Shown: positions 41,965 through 50,635, counted from the first letter of the stretch. The stretch: 60,071 nucleotides of DNA from Actinoplanes sp. DH11 (GCF_020873875.1 NZ_JAHWGU010000045.1:1-60071); one strand, 5' to 3'. A program made the numbers and translations. Notes: a model not told the origin generated them from the letters alone.

Positions 41965-43047
41965 TTATGGGAGCAGCCCGGCCGCGTGCCGGCCGGCCGC
42001 CGCGGCCGCCAGGAAATAGCCGTGGTCCTGGTCCAGCTTGCGGCCCATCGTGGACAGCGGCACCGGGCACGCCCGCAACGCCTCGTCGAGCCCGGCGCAG
42101 GGGACGCGGACCAGGTGGTGACGACCGGTAAGGGGGGCGAGCGCGGCGTCGACCCGGGCGGCCAGGGACGGTTCCAGGCCGTCCGGCACCGGCAGGTCGG
42201 CGCGGGCGAGAGCGACTTTCCCGTACGCGGTGAGGCTGTGATGCGACACGCCCCGGTGCCGGTCCCGGCCGTCGCCGTCGGAGATCCGCAGCGAGCCCAC
42301 CGGGCGGCCGCCGAGCACCGCGACCGCGTTGACCGCCTCGCCGAGCGCGACCCCGGAGAATCCCCAGGTGGTGCCGGTGCCGAGGTTGCCGGGTCCCTGC
42401 GCGACGATCGCGATGTCGGCGCCGAGCACGTGCCGGGCGGCGAGCAGCCCGGTGTGCACGGTGCTCGCCTCGAGGTCGCCGCCGAAGGACTGGCCGGTGG
42501 TGACCGTGCCGGTGAGGTGGCCGCGCAGGCCGTCGAGGGTGCGGGAGAACCAGGCCGGCAGCGCGCCGCCGTCGGTCATCACGTAGGCCACCCGGGTGCC
42601 GGGGCGGTCGGCGGTGATGCCGGCCAGGATCGCCGGCAGCGCCGAGTGCAGGTCGGCGGTGACCACCGGCATGCCGTCGATCGAGGTGGCCTCGGCCATG
42701 ACCTCGCGGTGCGGTGACGCCTCCTCGTCGACGCCGAGCAGGATCGGTTGCAGCGGGGTGTAGCGGGCCTTGACGAGGTGGCCGCTGTCGCGGGTGCTGC
42801 CGTCGGCGGGCGGGTCGGGGGGCAGCCGGTCGGGCAGGGCGACGACCAGGGCGTACCCCCCGGTGCCGAGGCCCATCACCAGCGCGCCCACGTTGAGCAG
42901 CACCCGGTCGCCGGGTTCGGGGGTGCCGACCAGGTGCGGGTAGGCCAGCGCGCGCAGCGGGCCGTCGCCCGTCTCGACGTCCAGTTCGGCGGCGCCGCGC
43001 CAGGAACGCCGCACCGCGAGCACCGTGCCGGACCGCCATCGCACCAT
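41965..43047 (-). CDS. DUF3866 family protein
   Basis: The 360-residue protein matches the DUF3866 pattern as I know it: LLNVGALVMGLGTGGYALVV, DLHSALPAILAGI, TTGQSFGGDLEASTVHTGL and IAIVAQGPGNLGTGTTWGFS. Function is unknown; the last motif looks like a phosphate or nucleotide loop. A TAAGGT box lies 7 nt before the ATG (43060-43055), which suggests a leaderless transcript. There is no signal peptide or membrane helix. Confidence 0.87.
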   Translation of the reverse strand: MVRWRSGTVLAVRRSWRGAAELDVETGDGPLRALAYPHLVGTPEPGDRVLLNVGALVMGLGTGGYALVVALPDRLPPDPPADGSTRDSGHLVKARYTPLQPILLGVDEEASPHREVMAEATSIDGMPVVTADLHSALPAILAGITADRPGTRVAYVMTDGGALPAWFSRTLDGLRGHLTGTVTTGQSFGGDLEASTVHTGLLAARHVLGADIAIVAQGPGNLGTGTTWGFSGVALGEAVNAVAVLGGRPVGSLRISDGDGRDRHRGVSHHSLTAYGKVALARADLPVPDGLEPSLAARVDAALAPLTGRHHLVRVPCAGLDEALRACPVPLSTMGRKLDQDHGYFLAAAAAGRHAAGLLP

Positions 43048-43092
43048 GGCCGCGACCTTACAAGCCGGTCGCGGCGCCCCGGTGCGGCGGGT

Positions 43093-44052
43093 TCACCCGC
43101 CGACCCCGCCGTCGAGGTGGGTGCGGCCGGCGGCGCCGCGGGTGGGGTCGAGGAAGACGTAGCGGATCTCCGGGTACCGGGCGCGCAGCCGGTTCTCGGC
43201 GTCGTCGGAGGCCGCCTCGATCTGGGCGCCGGTCACCTCGTCGGCGAAGTCGACCTTGGCGGCGACCAGGATGTCGCCGGGGCCGATCTGCATGGTGAAC
43301 AGGGTGGGCACGCCGGTGACGACCGGGATCGCGGCGATGTCGTTCGCGATCTCGTTGTGCAGCCGGCGCGGCACCGCGCGACCCACCAGCAGGGACACGT
43401 TGCTGGCGGCGAGCACCACCGCGACGGCGAACAGCAGCAGGCCGATCAGGATCGAGGCGACACCGTCCCACAGCGGCGAGCCGGTGACCTCGGCCAGACC
43501 GAGACCGGCGGCGGCCAGCACCAGGCCGATCAGGGCGGCCGCGTCCTCGAAGAAGACCGCCTTGACGGTGGTGTCCGAGGTGAGCCGCAGGAACCGGCGC
43601 GGCGTGGTCCGCCAGCGGCGCGACTCGTTGCGGACCTGGCGGCGGGCCTTCAGGAAGGACACGCCCTCGGCCACGAACGAGACGGCCAGCACGATGTAGG
43701 CCGCCAGGTAGGGCCCGCTCTCCTCGCCCTCCACGATCGTCTCGATGCCGTGGTAGATCGAGAAGCCGGCGCCGGCGACGAAGGTGAACAGGGCGGCGAT
43801 GAACGCCCACACCCAGCTCTCCTTGCCGTACCCGAACGGGTGTTCTTCGTCGGCCGCCTTGGTGCCGCGGCGCAGCGCCACGAAGAGGAACACCTCGGTC
43901 ACGGTGTCGGCGAACGAGTGCGCCGCCTCGGAGAGCATCGCGGCGGATCCGGAGACGACGCCGGCCACCACTTTCGCGACCGCGATCGCCAGGTTCGCGG
44001 CGCCGGCCAGGACGACCGTGCCGACGCTCTCGGACTCTTTCGGTTCTGTCAC
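43093..44052 (-). CDS. Cation diffusion facilitator family transporter
   Basis: I choose GTG 44052 (319 residues) because GGGGAAGG sits 8 nt upstream; the GTG at 44061 is too close to that site. Six membrane segments carry the CDF metal site: LSEAAHSFADTVTEVF in TM2 and PLWDGVASILIG in TM5. GYGKESWVWAF follows TM2 as usual. The C-terminal cytoplasmic domain ends with a short Gly-rich tail. It would export zinc, iron, manganese or a similar ion by proton exchange. Confidence 0.92.
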   Translation of the reverse strand: MTEPKESESVGTVVLAGAANLAIAVAKVVAGVVSGSAAMLSEAAHSFADTVTEVFLFVALRRGTKAADEEHPFGYGKESWVWAFIAALFTFVAGAGFSIYHGIETIVEGEESGPYLAAYIVLAVSFVAEGVSFLKARRQVRNESRRWRTTPRRFLRLTSDTTVKAVFFEDAAALIGLVLAAAGLGLAEVTGSPLWDGVASILIGLLLFAVAVVLAASNVSLLVGRAVPRRLHNEIANDIAAIPVVTGVPTLFTMQIGPGDILVAAKVDFADEVTGAQIEAASDDAENRLRARYPEIRYVFLDPTRGAAGRTHLDGGVGG

Positions 44053-44120
44053 GGCAGGCACCTTCCCCGGTGGCCGCGCGAATAACCGTCCGTGTGACGA
44101 GGCTGCTAGCGTTGCGTCTC

Positions 44121-45104
44121 GTGTCGCGCACTCGCACCGAGCGCCTGGTTAATCTGGTCATCTGCCTCCTGTCGACGCGCCGGTTCCTGACCGCCGCGCA
44201 GATCGCCGCGACCGTGCCCGGTTACGAGCACGACCCCTCCGATCCGCGGGACCACGAGGCGTTCCAGCGCAAGTTCGAGCGGGACAAGGCGGAGCTGCGC
44301 GAGCTGGGCGTGCCGCTGGAGACGGGCACGGCAAGCATCTTCGACCAGGAGCCCGGTTACCGCATCGCCCAGCGGGAGTACGCGCTCCCCGACATCCTGC
44401 TGCAACCCGACGAGGCCGCCGCCGTGGGCATCGCGGCCCGGCTGTGGCAGCATGCCGGCCTGGCCGCCGCCGCGTCGTCCGGGCTGGCCAAGCTCCGCGC
44501 CGCGGGTGTCGAGGTGGACCCGCAGGCCACCCTGGGCGTGGAGCCGGTGGTGACGGTCGACCCGGCGTTCGGCCCGCTGACCGCCGCCGCCCGGCAGCGC
44601 CGCGCGGTGACCTTCAAGTACCGGGTGCCCGAGCTGGACGAGCCGAGCACGCGCCGTCTCGAACCGTGGGGTGTGGTCTGCTGGCGCGGCCGGTGGTACG
44701 TGGTGGGCCACGACCGGGACCGCGACGCCACCCGCTGCTTCCGGCTGTCCCGGATCGTCGGCGACGTGAAGGCGACCGGCCGCCCCGAGGCGTTCGTCCG
44801 CCCCGAGAACACCGATCTGATCAGTCACGTGGCGCGCTCGACCGGCCCGATCGCGCGCAACGGGCGGGGCATCGTCACGGTGCGGCCGGGCCGCGCGGCC
44901 GGGCTGCGGCGGATGGCGAGCGCGTCGGTCACCCTCCCCGAGGGCGATCGGCTGACCATTCCGTACGGGGATGCCGAGTGGCTGGCCGCCCGGATCGCCG
45001 GGTACGGGCCCGACGTGAAGGCCGAGGGGCCGCCGGAGCTGCGCGACGCGGTGATCCAGAATCTGAAGGAGCTGGCCGCCCGGCACGAGCAGGTGGCGTT
45101 GTGA
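44121..45104 (+). CDS. pafB: WYL-domain transcriptional regulator PafB
   Basis: PafB and PafC form a complex that activates the RecA-independent DNA-damage response in mycobacteria. The start is GTG 44121 (327 residues), with a TAGCGT box 8 nt upstream. A helix-turn-helix lies at about 1-75 (RTERLVNLVICLLSTRRFLT). The WYL domain at about 150-215 has RLEPWGVVCWRGRWYVVGHD, and a C-terminal WCX domain follows. The GTGA overlap with pafC indicates coupling. In mycobacteria pafB follows pafA directly; here 4 kb separate them. Confidence 0.93.
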   Translation: MSRTRTERLVNLVICLLSTRRFLTAAQIAATVPGYEHDPSDPRDHEAFQRKFERDKAELRELGVPLETGTASIFDQEPGYRIAQREYALPDILLQPDEAAAVGIAARLWQHAGLAAAASSGLAKLRAAGVEVDPQATLGVEPVVTVDPAFGPLTAAARQRRAVTFKYRVPELDEPSTRRLEPWGVVCWRGRWYVVGHDRDRDATRCFRLSRIVGDVKATGRPEAFVRPENTDLISHVARSTGPIARNGRGIVTVRPGRAAGLRRMASASVTLPEGDRLTIPYGDAEWLAARIAGYGPDVKAEGPPELRDAVIQNLKELAARHEQVAL

Positions 45105-46087
45105 CCGGCCCGCGGACGTCCGCCGACCGGCTGGGCCGGTTGCTGAACCTGGTGCCGTACCTGCTGGCCCGGCCCGGGATCCTGATCGCCGAGGCGGCCG
45201 GTGACCTGGGTGTCACCGAGAAGCAGCTGCGCGAGGACTTGGAGCTGCTCTGGGTGTGCGGGCTGCCCGGTTACGGCCCGGGTGATCTGATCGACATGGC
45301 GTTCGACGGCGACCGGGTGACGATCAGCCACGACGCCGGCATCGACAAGCCGCTGCGCCTCAACCAGGACGAGGCGCTGGCGCTGGTGGTGGCGCTGCGG
45401 ATGCTCGCGGAGACGCCCGGCATCGGCACCCGGGACGCGATCGAGCGGGCCCTCGCCAAGATCGAGAGCGCGGCCGGTGACCTGGCGGACGCCCCGGTCA
45501 CCGTCCGGCTGCCGGCGAACCAGAAGAAGCTGGAGGCGATCCGGTCCGCCGTCGACTCCGGTCACGCGCTGCGCATCACCTACTACACGGCCGCGCGCGA
45601 CGAGACCACCGAGCGGGTCGTCGACCCGATGCGGATGCTGATGGTCAGCGGCTTCGCCTACCTGGAGGCCTGGTGCCGGCGGGCCGAGGGCACCCGGATG
45701 TTCCGGGTCGACCGGATCGACGCGTTCGCCGAGCTGCCCGAGCCGTCCGCGCCACCGGTCGACGCGGTGCCGCACGACGTCAGCGAGGGCGTCTTCCGGC
45801 CCGGCCCGGAGCTGCCGCTCGTGACGTTGCGGGTGGGCCGCGGTGGCCGGTGGATCACCGAGTACTACCCGGTCGAGGAGGTGCAGCGCGACGCCGCCGA
45901 GTGGCTGGTCACGATGCGGGTCACCGATCTGGGCTGGGCGCAGCGCTTCCTGGCCGGGCTGAGCCGCGACGTCACCGTGCTCGGCCCGCCGGAGCTGCTC
46001 GACCGGATCCGCGCGCAGGCCGCCACCGCCCTCGACCAGTACGCCGCGCCGCACACGCTCGAACCCGGCACGCCGGCCGGCCGGTAG
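45101..46087 (+). CDS. pafC: WYL-domain transcriptional regulator PafC
   Basis: The 328-residue protein starts at GTG 45101, overlapping the pafB stop. The helix-turn-helix spans about 8-70 (RLGRLLNLVPYLLARPGI), and the WYL-like domain at about 145-205 has LRITYYTAARDETTERVVDP and FAYLEAWCRRAEGTRMFR. It lacks the strict WYL triad, as PafC commonly does. It acts with PafB. The three small genes tatA, tatC and the 82-residue membrane protein follow on the same strand. Confidence 0.93.
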   Translation: MTGPRTSADRLGRLLNLVPYLLARPGILIAEAAGDLGVTEKQLREDLELLWVCGLPGYGPGDLIDMAFDGDRVTISHDAGIDKPLRLNQDEALALVVALRMLAETPGIGTRDAIERALAKIESAAGDLADAPVTVRLPANQKKLEAIRSAVDSGHALRITYYTAARDETTERVVDPMRMLMVSGFAYLEAWCRRAEGTRMFRVDRIDAFAELPEPSAPPVDAVPHDVSEGVFRPGPELPLVTLRVGRGGRWITEYYPVEEVQRDAAEWLVTMRVTDLGWAQRFLAGLSRDVTVLGPPELLDRIRAQAATALDQYAAPHTLEPGTPAGR

Positions 46088-46096
46088 GGTGACGGC

Positions 46097-46345
46097 GTGC
46101 TGATGTGGGTCTGGATCGCCGTCGTGGCGATCGCGCTGATCGTCCTGGTTTCGGCTGCCGCGCGCCTTCTGGGCCGGTTGCCGGACCTTCGCCGCGCCGC
46201 GGTCCGGCTGCAACGCCGGCAGGAGGAGGCGATGAAGCTCCAGGCCGCCGGCGAGCTGTTGGAGCGCACCGTGCTCACCCTGCAGCAGCGCGCGGAGCTG
46301 GCACAGGACGCGGTCACCCAGATCAAGGCGAACCTGGGGCGCTGA
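46097..46345 (+). CDS. Small membrane protein with coiled-coil tail
   Basis: The 82-residue product (GTG 46097) has one N-terminal membrane helix (about 3-25) and a long helical tail rich in Gln, Glu, Arg and Leu (ERTVLTLQQRAELAQ). It lies between pafC and tatA. I do not recognise the family. Confidence 0.7.
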   Translation: MLMWVWIAVVAIALIVLVSAAARLLGRLPDLRRAAVRLQRRQEEAMKLQAAGELLERTVLTLQQRAELAQDAVTQIKANLGR

Positions 46346-46480
46346 CCCCGGGGTGTTACCACCCCGTTGTCCGAGACTTAGCAAGATCTTGGGAATCCCG
46401 GACCATCCGGCAAGCAACATCTGCGGAATCCACACGTACGATGGACCCCGCAACCTGATCCGACCGACTGGAGTCATTCC

Positions 46481-46849
46481 ATGGGCGCCCTCAAGCCATG
46501 GCACATCATCGTTCTCGTCGTCGTGCTCGTGCTGCTGTTCGGTGCGAAGCGGCTGCCGGACGCCGCGCGTTCGCTCGGGCGTTCCCTGCGGATCATCAAG
46601 GCCGAGACCAAGGGCCTCGTCGATGACGACAACAACGTCGGGGAGAAGGCGGAGCCGCAGCACAGCCGCACCCCGCTGCAGGGCGAGGTCCAGCAGCCCT
46701 ACCAGCCGCAGCCGGGTTACCAGCAGGCGCCGCCGCCGGGTTACCAGCAGCAGCCGCAGGGTTACCAGCAGACCCCGCCGCCGGCCGGTTACCAGCAGCC
46801 GCCCGCCCAGCCCTATGTCGACCCGGTGCAGCGCACCAACGACCGCTGA
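46481..46849 (+). CDS. tatA: Sec-independent protein translocase subunit TatA
   Basis: TatA forms the pore that moves folded proteins with twin-arginine signals across the membrane. The 122-residue protein has the N-terminal helix (HIIVLVVVLVLLFGAKRLP) with the FGxKRLP hinge, then the amphipathic helix ARSLGRSLRIIKAE. The C-terminal half is a Pro/Gln/Tyr-rich tail with four GYQQ repeats. GGAG lies before the ATG. TACGAT at 46437-46442 may be the -10 box. tatC follows after 9 nt. Confidence 0.95.
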   Translation: MGALKPWHIIVLVVVLVLLFGAKRLPDAARSLGRSLRIIKAETKGLVDDDNNVGEKAEPQHSRTPLQGEVQQPYQPQPGYQQAPPPGYQQQPQGYQQTPPPAGYQQPPAQPYVDPVQRTNDR

Positions 46850-46858
46850 CCTGAGCCG

Positions 46859-47833
46859 ATGGCACTGAGCCTGAGCCTGCGCCGGAAGCCCAAGAAGCCG
46901 ACCAAGTTCCAGCAGGCGGCCGACGGCTCGATGACCCTCATCGAGCATGTCCGGGAGCTGCGGAACCGGCTGTTCTGGGCCTCGCTCGGCATCGTCGTCG
47001 GCCTGATCGTCGGGTTCATCCTGGCGAACTCGGTGTTCGAGCTGCTCAGCGGGCCGTACTGCAAGCTCGACAGCTCCTGGGTGCTGAACGCCGACGGTGT
47101 CCGCGAGTGTCGTTATCTGACGCTCGGTGCCACCGACGGCCTGATCCTCAAGCTGAAGATCGCGCTCTGGGTCGGCCTGATCGTGGGCGCGCCGGTCTGG
47201 CTCTACCAGCTCTGGGCGTTCATCGCCCCCGGTCTGCACCGGCACGAGCGCAAGTGGGCCTACGTCTTCGTCGCGATCGCCGCGCCACTCTTCGCCGGTG
47301 GCGCCGTGCTGGCCTACTTCGTGGTCGAGCACAGCCTGCACTTCATCATGGAGGCAGGCGTCCTGCAGGACTCCCAGCAGCTCGAGGTCACGGCCTACAT
47401 CGGGTTCGTCACCACGATGATCATGCTGTTCGGGGTGGCGTTCGAGTTCCCGCTCGTACTGCTGATGCTCAACTTCACCGGCGTGGTCTCCGCCCGGCGG
47501 TTGCTGAGCTGGTGGCGGGCCGTGGTGTTCCTGTCGTTCGCGTTCGCCGCGATCGCCACCCCCGACCCGGGCCCGTTCGGCATGACCCTGCTCGCGGCGT
47601 GCATGTCGCTGCTGTACTTCATCGCGGTCGGCGTCGCGTTCCTCAACGACAAGCGCAAGGGCCGCGGCAAGGAGATCTACGCGGGCCTCGACGACGACGC
47701 GATCTCGCCGCTCGCCGAGGAGCGGGTGCCGGTCGGTGCCTCCGACCCGATCGAGGCGCCGGTCGCCGTCGACGCCCCGGCCCCGGTGGAGAGGCCGGCG
47801 CCGCTGGAGCGCCGCTACGACGACATGACCTGA
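46859..47833 (+). CDS. tatC: Sec-independent protein translocase subunit TatC
   Basis: TatC is the receptor for twin-arginine signal peptides. The 324-residue protein has six membrane helices and the cytoplasmic signature MTLIEHVRELRNRLFWA, then LYQLWAFIAPGLHRHERK. ATPDPGPFGMTLLA is the conserved motif before TM5. The C-terminal 60 residues are a Pro/Ala-rich tail. It is in an operon with tatA and followed by a hairpin terminator. Confidence 0.96.
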   Translation: MALSLSLRRKPKKPTKFQQAADGSMTLIEHVRELRNRLFWASLGIVVGLIVGFILANSVFELLSGPYCKLDSSWVLNADGVRECRYLTLGATDGLILKLKIALWVGLIVGAPVWLYQLWAFIAPGLHRHERKWAYVFVAIAAPLFAGGAVLAYFVVEHSLHFIMEAGVLQDSQQLEVTAYIGFVTTMIMLFGVAFEFPLVLLMLNFTGVVSARRLLSWWRAVVFLSFAFAAIATPDPGPFGMTLLAACMSLLYFIAVGVAFLNDKRKGRGKEIYAGLDDDAISPLAEERVPVGASDPIEAPVAVDAPAPVERPAPLERRYDDMT

Positions 47834-47840
47834 GTTCCGC

Positions 47841-47865
47841 CACCCCACCGGCTGTCGGTGGGGTG
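47841..47865 (+). terminator. Hairpin after tatC
   Basis: CACCCCACCG (47841-47850) pairs perfectly with CGGTGGGGTG (47856-47865) around GCTGT, 8 nt after the tatC stop. Confidence 0.7.
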
Positions 47866-48034
47866 CCCGGGACGCCAGCATCCGGCCACCTTCGGGCACC
47901 TTCGTCAGGTCTCCGCGCGAACGCGACTGCCGGCGACCCGACGCATGGGCGCCCGCCTCGCCGAGCAGATCCGTCAACCCTGACCGTGGCCGTTCCCGGC
48001 GCCACCGCGGCCGACGCCATCCTGCTGCGGCCGG

Positions 48035-48088
48035 GGCCATCTCGCCGTGGCGGAGGCCATCTTGCCGTGGCGGAGGCCATCTTGCCGA
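48035..48088. repeat. 20-bp tandem repeat
   Basis: GGCCATCTTGCCGTGGCGGA and close variants occur nearly three times with a 20-bp period. Confidence 0.75.
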
Positions 48089-48226
48089 AGCTGACGGACA
48101 GCCTGCGTGACCTGCTGAAGCATCGCGACGGAATCGGCGGCCACGCGAAGGAGATGCCTGCCGCAACGGACCCGGGGACGAAACACCACGCCGCTCTCGG
48201 GTCCCGGTGGCGCCGGACGGCCCCAT

Positions 48227-48315
48227 GGCGAGATGTTGATCTGCTAGCGACGCGAAATCGCGGTTTCGACCCCATGATCACAGCGATTTCGTAGCGCTAG
48301 CAGATCAACTTCGCC
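48227..48315. repeat. Palindromic element, copy C
   Basis: Same core as copy A: GTTGATCTGCTAGCG, then CGCGAAATCGCGG, a loop with CCCCATGATCACA, and the returning arm. The outer bases GGCGA and TCGCC pair, although the bases between them and the core differ by two nt. Orientation matches copy A. Confidence 0.9.
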
Positions 48316-48593
48316 GCGCGGACGCCGAGCAGCCGACCGCGACCGCTCGTTCGGCGACCGCAACAGAGGTGGGGGCAAGCAACACCCGGCCGCACTCGTC
48401 TGCCTTGCCCGCCGCCGCGTCGACATCCTGCGCGCCACATCCTCCGCGCGCGAACCTTGCTACCAGCACAAACCGGCATAGGCGCATGCACTCCCTGCTC
48501 GACATAGCCATAGAGACACCCCGGGGCCGGGGCGGGGCGGGAGGCCGGGTGCCCTGCGCCGGGGTGGGGCGCCGGGGTATACGGTCCTCGGCT

Positions 48594-49493
48594 GTGACGA
48601 GCGACTTCATCGCGGTGCTGGCCAACCCCTCGGCGGGGCGCGGCCGGTACCGCGGTCTGCTGCCGGGGGTGGTGCAGGCCCTCGGCGTCGCCGGGCGGCC
48701 GGTGCGGCTGCTCACCGCGGCCGACGGTGCGCAGGCGGAGACGGCTTGCCATGACGCGGTCGGCGAGGGTGCGGCGGCGGTGGTCGCGGTCGGCGGGGAC
48801 GGCACGGTGCACCGGGCGTTGCAGGCGGTCGCCGGTACCGCGACCGGGTTCGGCGTGGTGCCGGCGGGCACCGGGAACGACTTCGCGAGCGCGGTGGGCG
48901 TACCCCTGGCGCCGTTGCGGGCCGCGGAGGCGATCGGGCTGGCGCTGCGCGACGGGCGCGCCCACCGCGTCGATCTGGCCCGGACTGAGAATGATCAGGG
49001 TGGATCACGCTGGTTCTGCGCCGTCCTGGCCGCCGGGTTCGACGCCCTGGTCAACGAGCGCGCCAACCGGATGCGGCTGCCGCGCGGCCCCCGCCGCTAC
49101 GACCTGGCGATCCTGCTGGAGTTGGCCCGGCTGCGGGCGCGGGAGTACGTGCTGCACGCCGACGGCGTCGAACATCGGTTCGCTGCCGAGATCGTCGCGG
49201 TGGGCAACTGCCCGAGCTACGGCGGAGGGATGCGGATACTGCCCGGCGCCGACCCCACCGACGGCCTCCTCGACGTGATCTTCGCGGCGCCGCTGGGGCG
49301 GGCGCACCTCACCCGGCTCAAGCCGCGGCTGCGCCACGGCACGCACGTGAGCGATGCCCGGGTCACCGTGCTGCGGGCGCGGCGGGTGCGGATCCAGGCC
49401 GAAGGGATCATCGGGTACGCGGACGGCGAGCGACTCGGCGCGCTACCCCTCGAGGTCGCTTGCGTTCCGGGTGCGGTCCGGTTGCTGCGGTGA
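48594..49493 (+). CDS. Diacylglycerol/lipid kinase family protein (DgkB/YegS-like)
   Basis: The start is GTG 48594 (299 residues). VLANPSAGRGR opens the catalytic domain, VAVGGDGTVHRALQ is the ATP-binding GGDGT motif, and VVPAGTGNDFASAVG is the second conserved loop. NCPSYGGGMRILPGADPTDG is also typical of the family. It phosphorylates diacylglycerol or a related lipid at the inner membrane. A TACGGT box lies 8 nt before the start. Confidence 0.9.
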   Translation: MTSDFIAVLANPSAGRGRYRGLLPGVVQALGVAGRPVRLLTAADGAQAETACHDAVGEGAAAVVAVGGDGTVHRALQAVAGTATGFGVVPAGTGNDFASAVGVPLAPLRAAEAIGLALRDGRAHRVDLARTENDQGGSRWFCAVLAAGFDALVNERANRMRLPRGPRRYDLAILLELARLRAREYVLHADGVEHRFAAEIVAVGNCPSYGGGMRILPGADPTDGLLDVIFAAPLGRAHLTRLKPRLRHGTHVSDARVTVLRARRVRIQAEGIIGYADGERLGALPLEVACVPGAVRLLR

Positions 49494-49534
49494 TCCCGGG
49501 GTCAGTTTCCGCCGGACCGGCCGAACTGACGGGC

Positions 49535-49885
49535 ATGACGAACTCGATCGCCACCAAGACGTCCCCGTTCGGCAACGCTGCCTCCGGTGTCGCTGCCCCC
49601 GGCAACGGCGGGCCCGGCAGGACGGCGCCCGGTGACGGCGGGTCGGGCACGGTGGCGCGGGGTGACGGCGGGTCGGGCACCGTGACCCGGGGTGAGGGCG
49701 GGTCGGGCAAGGCGGCGTCCGGTGACGGCAAGGCCGGGTTCGGTGGCGGGGTGCTCGGCAGCGCGAAGCAGGCGCTCAAGGCGATGGCCGAGGCCGCGAC
49801 CGCCACCTCGCCGGAGCCCGCGGCGGCCGCCGAGGCCGCGAAGGCCAAGGGCCGCCGGGGCACGGTCCTCGACGCCTACGCCTGA
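49535..49885 (+). CDS. Small Gly-rich hypothetical protein with decapeptide repeats
   Basis: From ATG 49535 the frame gives 116 residues. Three to four repeats of about 10 residues (GDGGSGTVAR, GDGGSGTVTR, GEGGSGKAAS) match a 30-bp DNA repeat. The C-terminal part is Ala-rich and helical (LGSAKQALKAMAEAATATS), ending GRRGTVLDAYA. An antisense frame is also open, so the coding strand is not certain. No family is recognised. Confidence 0.45.
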   Translation: MTNSIATKTSPFGNAASGVAAPGNGGPGRTAPGDGGSGTVARGDGGSGTVTRGEGGSGKAASGDGKAGFGGGVLGSAKQALKAMAEAATATSPEPAAAAEAAKAKGRRGTVLDAYA

Positions 49886-49909
49886 AAGCGTGCGGTCCGG
49901 TCCGACCGG

Positions 49910-50635
49910 TCAGGCGCAGCCGGCCAGGGCCAGCGTCGCGCTCAGCCCGTTGGCGTGGCCCGCCTCCGCCGCCGGTAGCACCAGCGCCGCGCAGCCGGCC
50001 TTGACCGCGCCCGCGTCGGCAGGGGTGTCACCGACCATCAGTGTCCGTTCCGGATCAACGCCGAGCATCCCGCACGCGCGCAGGAAGATCGCCGGGTCGG
50101 GTTTGGTGCGCCCGATCTCGTAGCTCAGGGCGAACGCCCCGACGAGCGACTCCAGCCCCCAGGACGCGAAGTGCGGGCGGATGTCGAAACCGACGTTGCT
50201 GACCACGGCGATGCGTACCCCGGCATCGTGCAGTTTGCGCAGTGTCGGTTCGGTGTCCGGATAAGGCAGCCAGCCGTCCGGGGTGAGCAGCCGGTCGTAG
50301 AGCGCGTCGGCGAGGCCCTCGACGTCGGTGTGCACGGTCGACGCCAGGCCGGTGTAGGCAGCCCGGTGGCTGTGCTCGTAGAGATCACGATCGGCCCAGT
50401 GCTCGGCCAGGTGCGGCGGCACCCGGTGCGGCGGCGGCCCGCCGGCCCGGCCCGCGGTGAGCAGCCGGTCGGCCAGGATCGTCGCCTTGCCGCGCTCCAG
50501 CTCGTGCCCGCAGGCGGCGGCTGCCGCGGACACCCAGGTCAGGGGATCCTCCACCTGGGCGAGCGTGCCGTGGAAGTCGAACAGGACGGCCTCGACCGGG
50601 CGCGCGGTAGGTAAAGAGTGGTTGGCTTCCGGCAC
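49910..50635 (-). CDS. HAD family hydrolase
   Basis: I place the start at GTG 50635 (241 residues), since similarity begins just after it. Motif I is AVLFDFHGTLAQVEDP, motif II lies in IAVVSNVG, the motif III Lys in GRTKPDPAIF, and motif IV is LMVGDTPADAGAVKAG. The replacement of the usual DxDGT by DFHGT is common in this subgroup, as the second Asp is mostly structural or acid/base. Substrate unknown. Confidence 0.85.
   Translation of the reverse strand: MPEANHSLPTARPVEAVLFDFHGTLAQVEDPLTWVSAAAAACGHELERGKATILADRLLTAGRAGGPPPHRVPPHLAEHWADRDLYEHSHRAAYTGLASTVHTDVEGLADALYDRLLTPDGWLPYPDTEPTLRKLHDAGVRIAVVSNVGFDIRPHFASWGLESLVGAFALSYEIGRTKPDPAIFLRACGMLGVDPERTLMVGDTPADAGAVKAGCAALVLPAAEAGHANGLSATLALAGCA

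Larger units (their letters stand above)
47866..48593. other. Gene-free gap with repeats
   Basis: This stretch of about 730 bp between tatC and the lipid-kinase gene holds no supportable gene. It contains a 20-bp repeat (48035-48088), palindromic element copy C (48227-48315), and a tail shared with copy A (about 48360-48478). Confidence 0.7.

Noticed and set aside
44825..48226. 1133-residue minus-strand open frame across pafB, pafC, tatA and tatC
   Set aside because: It is antisense to well-identified genes, has Arg/Gly/His-rich shadow composition, and matches no family.
48369..48593. 75-residue N-terminal extension of the lipid kinase
   Set aside because: The extension translates the repeat tail shared with 4690-4806 and has no kinase similarity.
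49408..49863. Minus-strand Pro/Ala-rich frame opposite the Gly-rich small protein
   Set aside because: No family match; its Pro repeat mirrors the plus-strand Gly repeat. The plus frame has a better start context, though certainty is low.
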